Of a DNA stretch of 64,000 bases, positions 56,162 through 64,000 are shown one piece after another (position 1 is the stretch's first letter; the number at the start of each line of letters is the position of its first letter). The stretch comes from Axinella damicornis (lineage: Eukaryota > Porifera > Demospongiae > Axinellida > Axinellidae). The notes beneath the pieces were generated by a model. That model had not been told where the DNA came from and searched no databases. It saw nothing but the letters and a program-made list of their open reading frames with translations. The translations under genes were made by a program, and so were the position numbers. The stretch lies in contig OZ007514.1 of the NCBI GenBank assembly GCA_963931865.1, positions 12,159,916 to 12,223,915 on the forward strand. The letters are read 5' to 3'.

Positions 56162-56515
56162 ACTCCCCCCCACACACATGCACACTCACACACTCACCAA
56201 CTCCTCACACACACACACACACTCACCAACTCCCCCCACACACTCACCCTCACACACTCACCAACTCCCCCCACACTCACACTCACACACTCACCAACTC
56301 CCCCCACACTCACACTCACCAACTCCCCCCACACACACATGCACACACATGCACACTCACCAACTCCTCACACACAGTGACATACACACACTCACACCCA
56401 CACACTCACCAACTCCCCACACACACACATGCACACACACTCACCAACTCTTCACACACACACACACACACACACTCACCAACTCCCCCCACACACACAT
56501 ACACACACACTCACC
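56085..56515 (-). repeat. Array of splice-donor-like units in the TIR gene
   Basis: On the minus strand the last exon runs into GAGTTGGTGAGTGTGTGTG. The unit GGAGTTGGTGAGTGTGTG then recurs about eleven more times down to 56085, separated by GT-rich spacers. Each unit reproduces the consensus donor TTG|GTGAGT. Confidence 0.85.
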
Positions 56516-59500
56516 AACTCGTCTTCAGATATGTTAAACAGGCAATCCTCTCCACACGACATCTTCATAACCGCACACTGCAGCAACATCTCCTGGTCAT
56601 CCGGCGACAACTGAATCCTCTTGATCCCGGCAGCTATCTCCTCTGACACATGCCACACAAGAATACAAGACCCTTTGAACGCCCCCAGTAGACTCATTGC
56701 TGCTCTCGGTGTCCGGCAGACGGACGCAACCACGTCCTTGAGGCAGTCGTACATTCCACAGGTCATGTGGTCCAGACCGACTTCAACAACCAGAGGAATT
56801 CTGCCGGGAGGGAGCTCATGGCTTCGGTCTGGATGGTGGTGGAGACTTTGCCAATGTTCACTCAATTCCAGCTCTGGAGGCATCAGTTGTGGCTGCTGAC
56901 TGATGATCAAGTCAGAGGAGGAGGATCTCTGCCTTGTGATGGTTTCTTGGGCTAACAGGCTTTCCATAAACTCGTCTCCATTGCCATTCTGCTGAGCGGT
57001 GTCGGCTGGAGTTGTTGAATTTGTTGTATCGGTGTCTGCCAGCTGCGAAGGATCAGTCTCTGATGTTGTCTTCTGCTCGGGACAGAACTCATCTTGAGAT
57101 GCCTTTGGAAGCTCGCAGGCTTTCTTTTGTGAAATTGAGCAAACCCTCTTCTGGTTGGCTTCCAATATCAGGGCACTCCTTCCTTCCATCTGCAAGAGAG
57201 CAGGTTTTTCCTTCTGCTCAGCAGGCAAATCATCCTGGGATGACTCTGGAATGTCGGATGGCTTCTTCTGTGATATTGAACAAACTTTCCGCTGGTTGGC
57301 TTCCAATACTATGGCATTTCTTCCTGCTATTTGTTGGGGGGAAACTCCCTCACCATTTTCCTCTTTCATAATCTCAGCTGCAGTTCCTAACCTCCTCCCC
57401 TGTTCATTCCCACTGCAAGCCGGTCGGAAAGGAACATCTGGACACCTGACCAGGGGAACAACCATCCCGGGATCTCTGGTCTTGAGAAAACAGTGGAGTG
57501 CGTCGATTGCTTCCTTGTTTTCTGTCACCTCAATCACCATGATGAGGAGATCATGATCCGCATAGCAATTCCAATATGTGGACATGACCTCGAAAAACTC
57601 CTGCACGGTTTTTGTGCCATGGTAGACCACTGGATCAACCCCAACTGACTCATCTTGTCCCTTTAAGGTCGCCAGGGCCAGCTTCATGCGGCCCAACACT
57701 AACGCATCTGATTCACGGTCCCTACTGAGTATGCTGCTCAGCTTGAGGATGAGTGTCACAAATCGGCGGCAATTCAGACCAATGGTACATTTCTTCTCCT
57801 TCGGCAGTGTGTTGGTGTCACCCTTACGGGCGGCTGTTGGGCAGGAGTTAGCAGGTGCTGCTGGTTCGGGTCTGGGCTCATCCAAAGACGCTAAACAAAC
57901 CCAACAGAGGTATAGAAGTTAGACATTGGTAATTGCATAAGGGTACAGGTATCCACCCTCACAATGAATAATAAGTGGTGGATCACAGGTATTCAGAACT
58001 GCTTTATGGCAGTCTTGAATTATCACATTCGCAGCAATTAGTTTTACAAACACTAGGTAGTAAGTAACCTAGTCTACCAAAAAGAAACAACCGTGAGAGA
58101 GAGAAAGACAGCTGGAGTCGGCTAAGTCCTCTAGCCTGCGCTGTTATATGCAGCCTTGCTTCCGCTCCTCTGCCGTGGGCCCAGTGGCTTAGCGGTAAGA
58201 GCGTCTGACTAGTACTCAGAAGGTCTTGGGTTCGAATCCCAGCTGGTCCCAGAATTATTTCTGTGGATTAATCTCTCTCTGCAAAGCTTGCATCCAGCAC
58301 CTGCCTGCATAGAACCTGATCAACCCTATACAGTGAGTACATGTTTACAGCAGCATGAAAGTACTGAATAATTCATGAAGCCTACCTCTGCACAACCGGC
58401 TATCAGTTAACGATATCTGGGACATTATTAATACTTGAAAAATTTACCATGGCCGCCAACAATCACAGATAATCCCTGGCCTCAATCCCAGGCTCTCCCT
58501 TCAAATACGGGCCATCTGTTCTCCCCCAAGGAGAGGGAGCCTGGGACCGAGGCTATGCATACACCCTACTCCTAATTGAACATCAATGCTGACATTCAAA
58601 GCAATTAGCTTTACAAACTCTAGGTAGTACATGTAAGTAATCTGGTCTACCAAAAAGGGACTTCAACTTCACTACACGGGCAGGTGACACCAGTGCTAGT
58701 TTACTGCCTCTGTGGAGCCACCTGTACACGTCACTGGGTGACATCTGCCAGACATTGAAACTGCTGTGCATATGCCTCCTGTTGGCAGGCAACCCCTTCT
58801 CTCAGCATATCAGCCTCCTAGCCTCGTTCCCAGGACGGGGCCTGGGAATGAGGCTAGTGCATATGCCTCTTGTTGGCAAGCAACCCCTTCTCTCAGCATA
58901 TCAGCCTCCGGTCAACGCTTTCTCAGCTCTCCATTTCCTCCATGGCATATTAGCTAATGTAAGCAACATGCAGTATGAAGCAGGGAATGAAGAATGTCAA
59001 TCCAAACAATTTTGACAAGCCTCGTTGAGTCGTTACCATAAAAGGGAGCTTGTTATCGTGCTGGCAAACTGAAACACGAGGAAACCAGCTACACCAAGGT
59101 TGGGACCCGAGTAGACCAAGGGTGCCAATGTTGGGATGGGTGCCAATGTTGGGATGGGTGCCAATGTTGGGGTCCCCTCAGTTGCTGGCCCCACAGCCAG
59201 CCAGCTTCTAGTTAGAGTCAGTAGGGAATTCCCCTTATTGACTAATTGGCTTGTAGTTTACCAGTTCTCACCCAGCGTTTGTCACTTGAAGTACTAATGT
59301 TTGTCATGTGCAATGGCATACCTGGACACCAGGTGGATATCTGGAGAACTGCTCAGACAACAGGAGGAATGTGAGCACGCTACTAATTGCAACAACAGTG
59401 ACAGTCGACATCAGGCAGTATTGGTGACACTTCACCCCACAGCTGCACAGAGGTCGAGCAACTCCTCCAGTTGTCCAAGTACACATGACGTGTTCTAACA

Positions 59501-60230
59501 AGCCTACCACAAGCAACAAATGCTCGGTTGAGAGAACCTGGGTACAACAAGGCTAGGTGGACACCGACAATAATTGTTGCAACACCAGGTGTCTGTCATC
59601 TATGGCTACTGATTTACCAGTGGGAGGGGTTGGTTCGGCCAACGTCTGGTTGGGTGGTTCAGTGCTGGGAGAACGTGGCTGTCCAGTGAGGGAGTCCAAT
59701 GGATCTGCGGAAGAGGAGAGAATCGATGCAGTGTAGGCCCTTCCCATACGGCATACCTCAACTACCTACTTTGCCACCATACCTTGTTCCGTCCCTGCTT
59801 CCATTCCTCTCAGGCCCTCTACCAGTCTCTGCAGCGACTCGCCGTAGTCATCCACCGGACGGAACATCGCCCAATTGCTAGCGGCGATCATGAAATGCAC
59901 ACCCTTGCCGTTGTCAGATTCATCCCAGCCGTCCTCGCGAATGAGAGGGAAAACGGGTTTCTTGTTACCGCGCGCGACGCACAGCTCACTCTTGCAGTAG
60001 TCCGATGAAACATATCTCCTCGTGACGACGGCAATCAGCGCTTTGCACTCACGCAAGGCGACCGCGATCTCCTTCGGCCACTCCGTCCCAGTCGGAATAT
60101 CCTCCACGTCCAGCCATACACTCAGCTGTTCAGTTTCCAAGTCTTTCTTCAATGTACGCACAAACTCCTTCACGCTCTCCTCTCGACCGTAGCTTACAAA
60201 CACGTCTTTACCCACCTTCTTCGCTGCCAT
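56476..60230 (-). CDS. TIR-domain protein with a novel C-terminal region, 649 aa model
   Basis: Exons 60230-59783, 59704-59618 and 57890-56476 join in frame (1950 nt). Residues 8 to about 140 are a TIR domain: KDVFVSYGREESVKEFVR, LSVWLDVEDIPTGTEWPKEI, IAVVTRRYVSSDYC, then KSELCVARGNKKPVFPLI. E82 in SEL matches the place of the catalytic glutamate of NAD-cleaving TIR domains. After a Pro/Ser linker come an alpha-helical region (about 190-320, ending YWNCYADHDLLIMVIEVTEN) of a type I associate with sponge immune-like proteins, two imperfect repeats of GRNAIVLEANQRKVCSISQKK and a C-terminal domain with CILVWHVSEEIAAGI. The last residues lie in a GT-rich array and either end as VCVCVCGGSW at a stop or are removed by splicing at 56514. 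TIR proteins act in immune or cell-death signalling; the exact role is not deducible. Confidence 0.75.
58178..58250 (+). tRNA. tRNA-Thr (anticodon AGU)
   Basis: A cloverleaf can be drawn: acceptor GGCCCAG / CTGGTCC with one C:U mismatch, T8, D arm GCTT-AGCGGTAA-GAGC, anticodon stem TCTGA / TCAGA with loop CTAGTAC (anticodon AGT in DNA), T arm TTGGG-TTCGAAT-CCCAG. The B box GGTTCGAATCC is perfect. There is no intron and no encoded CCA. It lies on the strand opposite to the TIR gene, in its second intron. The mismatch and discriminator C leave room for a tRNA-derived pseudogene. Confidence 0.7.
58478..58555. mobile_element. Hairpin element, about 78 bp
   Basis: TGGCCTCAATCCCAGGCTCTC and GAGAGGGAGCCTGGGACCGA then GGCTA pair as arms, with an unrelated loop. 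It lies in the same TIR-gene intron as the tRNA. No flanking duplication was recognised. Confidence 0.6.
58819..58856. mobile_element. Hairpin element, 38 bp, at the junction of a 53-bp direct repeat
   Basis: TAGCCTCGTTCCCAGG and CCTGGGAATGAGGCTA enclose only six bases. Immediately outside are two direct copies of a 53-bp sequence (58766-58818 and 58857-58909, beginning GTGCATATGCCTC and ending ATATCAGCCTCC) with only two differences. Confidence 0.85.
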
Positions 60231-61880
60231 TTTTAAACATGCTACGCCCCCGCAATAATTTATGGGCGTTTACTAACGTAACAAGTGAGTCTTTAAAAGA
60301 CTTGATGTGTCTCGGCACGACTTGGTATCAGCTAGAATCATGCAGAGGACATGGCAGCTGCTTAACCCTTTATTATGACTGCAAAACCTGTTAGCTACGA
60401 GACTTTCAGCTCAAGTGAGCGTCAATATCCTTGGAGGTTCTGTGTGAGCAAGGGGTGGGTCAGGAATGTTCACCCAAAGGGTGAAAGCAGTCTGGGCTTG
60501 ATGTGTAGTCAACACCTTGGCCAATTCTTTCAGCACTTATCTATAGGCCTATAGCTAGCTAGCTAGCTAGAGCTGAGTGAGCTTTAGTATGCACTTGGGA
60601 TGGCTGAGTGCAGCACACTGGATGGGCCAGTGAGTATTCATTGTCCTGAATTCATTGTCCTGAATTCATTGTCCTGAATTCATTGTCCTGAATTAAGTAT
60701 TAGAGCTAGCAGCAGTCTTGGTAAGAGGATTCATGAGCAGCCATTCAAACCCATAATCAATTTTGAAGATCTACTTGCAGGCTATAAATACGTTTGACAC
60801 GCATGCATGCAGCACTACGTACGTACGTACGTACGCACGTACGTACCTACGCATCCAGCACTGTGTCTCGGCACTTCGGTGCCGAGACAAAACTAGACGA
60901 ATGCAAGACATTGTGGGGCGAGCCTGAGCTAAATCGCATAGGTGCACATATCATGACAGTGTGCTCCAGAATTGAATGTTAAATGCAGAGTTCAAAGTAC
61001 ACTGTGCACAGTACAAAGGTCGTGTCACTTCAAATTGAGGAAAGCATGTTGGTGTGAATAATCCAAACACTTCAATAGGAGAACATCCTCCCTCAGATCT
61101 AGGTAACAGTCATATGGTGAGTGTCGGGAGCTATCAGTGACTCATCAAACCACCCGAGGGTGGGTGCGTCAAGCAACCAACATAAACCAACACTTGTTAG
61201 CCTAAATTCATCATCGGGATGTCCTCCAGTCTTCACTGTTCTTTTGTTGCAGGTCTTCAAATGTTCTCTTGTTGCAGGTCTTTCAAATCATCTCAGTTCT
61301 CTTTACATCAATCTAGCAAAACAAGTTGTAACATAAAGTGGTGAGGATGTGTGTGAAGATGTGACGCTGGGGTGGACACCTTGATACAATGGGTGGTTTT
61401 GTTTCTTGTCTGTATCAGGCACTGTGTTTGGCAATTTATTCACCAAGCTCCTGGGGATGGACTTCGTTCACCAAGCCGCTGGGGTGGGCTTTGTTCACCA
61501 AGCCCCTGGGGTGGACTTCCTTCACCAAACTGGGGTGTTTGGACTTTGTTCACCACCCCAGGGGGACGACTTCCTTCACCAAACTGGGGTCGTTTGGACT
61601 TTGTTCACCACCCCAGGGGGAGGACTTCCTTCACCAAACTGGGGTCATTTGGACTTTGTTCACCACCCCAGGAGGAGGACTTCCTTCACCAAACTGGGGT
61701 CATTTGGACTTTGTTTACCAAAACACAGTGCCTGGACTTACTTTACCAAAGTGGGGCTGTTTGGGCTGGTTAATGGAGGTGATGTTTTGCTTGGTTGTGG
61801 TGAGAAGGACACACATGTTGGACAAAGAGGGGCACATATGGAATGAATGTAATGTCGGTGCCGAGACAAAATTATAGCTT
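60231..61880. other. Spacer between TIR and GT14 genes, repeat-rich
   Basis: Contains four tandem copies of ATTCATTGTCCTGA (60637-60694), an ACGT run (60816-60845), and a 60-62 bp minisatellite (about 61490-61740) with GGACTTCCTTCACCAAACTG and TTGTTCACCACCCCAG. Open frames across the minisatellite are compositional. GTCTCGGCACTTCGGTGCCGAGAC at 60862-60885 is a perfect short palindrome. No gene. Confidence 0.6.
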
Positions 61881-61883
61881 GCA

Positions 61884-62059
61884 TGGCTCGTTCCCAGGCC
61901 GTCTGCCAGTCGCGCGTGCATCGCATAGTGACCTTTGAACCCTTGTCAGATCGCTGGCTATCTGACAAGGGTTCAAAGGTCACGTAGCTATCTTACAAGG
62001 GTTCAAAGGTCACGTATGCGATGCGCGCGCGACTGGCAGACGGCCTGGGAACGAGGCTA
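61884..62059. mobile_element. Long hairpin element, 176 bp, with nested inner repeats
   Basis: TGGCTCGTTCCCAGGCCGTC pairs with GACGGCCTGGGAACGAGGCT. The stem continues through TGCCAGTCGCGCG and GCATCGCATA. Inside, AAGGGTTCAAAGGTCACGTA occurs twice in one orientation and once inverted, so the centre has itself been duplicated. Confidence 0.75.
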
Positions 62060-62379
62060 CTAACTTGCTACAGAATAATTTATGGGCGTATTACTCGATA
62101 TCTCCAGTGAGGTCATGCAATACAAACAATTAAGTTCAATAGCCGCCCACTAGGAGCACTGCATTCTTATCGGAAAGATAGTCACGCAATGACCTGTACG
62201 AGATTACTCTGCTTTCAGCGAGCTCATGCACTCCACTAGCCATGCACCCACTAAATATATTTTAGGAGCACTGAATTCCTAGGGAATGATTTTGCACCTA
62301 TAGCTATCCAACCCAGTGTTGTTTTAGGTAACTAAAAGTAAAAATGTATGAGTAGCTACTGTCAATGATTGCACTCTAC

Positions 62380-62530
62380 ACACTTCGTGCATGACGTTGG
62401 TTGATTGAAGCGCTAGTTCACTGATCAGCTAGCTACTTGTAGCTTAATTCTACCAGTAGACACTTCGTGCAGACGTTGGTTGATTGAAATGCTATAGTTC
62501 ACTGAGATCAGCTATACTTGTAGGTTGTAC
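62380..62530. repeat. Direct repeat of about 85 bp
   Basis: CACTTCGTGCATGACGTTGG and CACTTCGTGCAGACGTTGG begin two tandem copies that share TTGATTGAA, GTTCACTGA and GATCAGCTA. They lie about 150 bp downstream of the GT14 stop codon. Confidence 0.65.
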
Positions 62531-62679
62531 CAGCTCAACACTGTCAGCAGCACTTGTTGCAAGCTTTATGCAAACCTCTGTAGCCACGTCTCCAGCCTGC
62601 ATGTCTGCACCCAAGGTAGCTAAACCACTCTGTGGTTAAAACAACGATTTACATTTTTACGTACACATGCGCTATACTC

Positions 62680-63984
62680 CTACGTCAGATAATCCTGTGC
62701 ATACTCCAAATTGTTCAGTTCAACTAGCCTCTGCTCCATGCAGTCCATAACTACGTGATCCATCTCCATAAAGTACTTGTTGAAGAAGAACACCGGATGA
62801 CGCAAATTGACTCCCTTACTGTAAACCAGTGGCAGGTCACCGCTGCTTACAACACAAACGTTGTGCACATTTCTGCCATTGCAGGTTGTATTGTGCAGCC
62901 ATATGTTTTCGGCTACAGAGACTTTAGGGGGACCACCAGGAAGGTTTTCTAAGTATAGTTTGTACATGGATCCAAAAAAATGTTCCTCTGGAGTTCTGAC
63001 GTCTTCTAGATACTTTCTGAACACAATGGCTGTTGCATTGTTAAGAAGAAATGTTATAAATGGTCTGGTGAGAGCCATATAATTCATAGCTTTGTAAATT
63101 TTGATACCAAATGGAACAGGGCCCAGTTTAATCTGTGTGTAGTACGCATGTCCATGACTGTCTACAGCAATTTTGAAGGCAAAGCGTTGTAGGTCACGTT
63201 CTGACATTTCATGTGGTTTGATGACAGATGTTGAATTCAGTTTCATGAGGCTCTGCACAATTTTCCTATTAGTCATTAGCGGTAGCTCTCGACCACACAA
63301 GTTGATGACATACTTCCACCTGGCATGGTCGTACTGCATCAGATCTTCTATGCAGTTTAACTGAGCATCCATGATTGAGTGATGCTCATAGGACACATTT
63401 TCTAATTTTGAGGCAACAAAAACATTTTTCAGGCAGCGAGCTATAGATAGAAATCCTTTGCTGAAGTTGCTTCCTTGCTTAGCATCTGGGTGAATGCAGT
63501 AAAGGTTGTGGGGTCGATAGATGACCTTCAGCAATCTCAGAACCTGCCTCATGTTGGTGTGCACCACAAGAGTGTACGCCAGAGGGAAGCTCTTCTCTTC
63601 AGGTGATGTGTAGAAGTTGTTGAAATATTCCTCCGTTATGTGAGAGCAATTGTCAAGGCTCTTCAGAAATTCATCTTCAGATTGTACATTTTCCCATGTT
63701 CTGAGCCTCTCCTCCACTTCCTTCAACTCTCTTTCATCACCTGCTGCCAGAGCACTGCAGTTGGCGTCTATTCTAGGCTGAAGAAGGGTCACCACATTTT
63801 CCTTCCATGACTTTACTCTAGTCAAATCACAGTGAGGCCAGTACATTCTGCGGTAGGAGGCCCTGGTGTAGCTAATGTATTCATATCCGATAACTACACA
63901 CAAAATCTGCACAAAAACTACAATTATCAACATGACAGCAAGTGATGTCTTCGAACGGACAATCCAAGGGCCTTTGAATTCCAT
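62680..63984 (-). CDS. GT14 beta-1,6-N-acetylglucosaminyltransferase (core-2 type), 434 aa
   Basis: A complete, intronless frame. A short cytoplasmic N terminus precedes a signal anchor (about 14-34, SLAVMLIIVVFVQILCVVIG), giving the type II topology of Golgi glycosyltransferases. A lumenal GT14 domain follows with the family hallmarks: FPLAYTLVVHTNMRQVLRLL (about 133-152), YCIHPDAK (162-169), WKYVINLCGRELPLMTN (223-239) and TPEEHFFGSMY (331-341), which includes the catalytic-region acidic residues. Several NxS/T sites and spaced lumenal cysteines are present. The family adds GlcNAc in beta-1,6 linkage to branch mucin-type O-glycans or I-antigen; which acceptor is used here is unknown. Single-exon coding is common in this family. 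The length fits the usual 400-440 aa. The ATG at 63984 is the only start that gives the anchor near the N terminus. Confidence 0.93.
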   Translation of the reverse strand: MEFKGPWIVRSKTSLAVMLIIVVFVQILCVVIGYEYISYTRASYRRMYWPHCDLTRVKSWKENVVTLLQPRIDANCSALAAGDERELKEVEERLRTWENVQSEDEFLKSLDNCSHITEEYFNNFYTSPEEKSFPLAYTLVVHTNMRQVLRLLKVIYRPHNLYCIHPDAKQGSNFSKGFLSIARCLKNVFVASKLENVSYEHHSIMDAQLNCIEDLMQYDHARWKYVINLCGRELPLMTNRKIVQSLMKLNSTSVIKPHEMSERDLQRFAFKIAVDSHGHAYYTQIKLGPVPFGIKIYKAMNYMALTRPFITFLLNNATAIVFRKYLEDVRTPEEHFFGSMYKLYLENLPGGPPKVSVAENIWLHNTTCNGRNVHNVCVVSSGDLPLVYSKGVNLRHPVFFFNKYFMEMDHVVMDCMEQRLVELNNLEYAQDYLT

Positions 63985-64000
63985 GGTGAAGTTCCGAGCA

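Noticed and set aside
55984..56646. 220-codon plus-strand frame rich in THTH and NSPH
   Set aside because: Antisense of the donor-like GT array and the TIR gene; repeat composition only.
61372..61877. Three overlapping plus-strand frames with repeated SFTKLG and FTTPGG units
   Set aside because: The 60-62 bp minisatellite is open in all three frames, which signals composition rather than coding.

Overview
This window reads as nuclear DNA of an early-branching animal, most probably a sponge. Genes have many short phase-consistent introns with GT/AG ends. The gene set includes an Eph-type receptor tyrosine kinase, a TIR-domain protein, a GT14 core-2 glycosyltransferase, ATAD3, a thioredoxin-UBX protein and FAD amine/amino-acid oxidases. 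Intergenic DNA is crowded with short hairpin elements, TTAA-flanked elements and minisatellites. The sponge assignment is inference from gene families and style, not from a marker gene. All exon models were read by eye and checked only for reading-frame phase across junctions; no homology search was run.

Layout. 0.9-8.2 kb, minus: a complete 15-exon Eph-like receptor (982 aa). 8.2-11 kb: repeats and a 200-N assembly gap. 11.0-14.4 kb, minus: the first six exons of ATAD3, whose AAA+ half is absent. 14.5-17.9 kb: inverted-repeat elements. 18.1-26.1 kb, plus: oxidase paralogue 1 (655 aa, signal peptide). 27.4-31.1 kb, minus: a broken and an intact copy of a small membrane protein with a CBM6-like domain. 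31.2-34.1 kb: a partial duplicate (pseudogene) of the 3' end of the thioredoxin-UBX gene, followed by minisatellites, a TA-flanked element and a LINE fragment to 39 kb. 39.7-47.9 kb, plus: oxidase paralogue 2 (650 aa, no signal peptide), with two TTAA elements and a possible small opposite-strand gene in its introns. 49.6-54.5 kb, minus: the thioredoxin-UBX gene. 56.5-60.2 kb, minus: the TIR gene, with a tRNA-Thr in its second intron. 62.7-64.0 kb, minus: an intronless GT14 glycosyltransferase.

The most unusual content is a family of very short hairpin insertions, 35 to about 400 bp, that start TAGCCTCG (or TAGTCTCG) and end with the reverse complement. The outer ends are alike, but inner stem sequence differs from copy to copy while staying self-complementary. 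At least seven copies are flanked by 9-10 bp direct repeats. A segmental duplication (31.2-34.1 kb versus 49.1-50.7 kb) provides matched empty sites for two insertions, one in each direction, and a third insertion shared by both copies, so the family moved before and after the duplication. A larger foldback element (24.1-24.8 kb) carries a fragment of exon 1 of the neighbouring oxidase gene between its arms. In two adjacent genes the end of an exon and its splice donor have been amplified into the following intron.

The protein genes do not form an operon-like system. Two possible functional links are the tandem oxidase pair (secreted versus non-secreted, potentially hydrogen-peroxide producing) and the TIR gene lying directly upstream of the thioredoxin-UBX gene on the same strand, with compatible exon phases.
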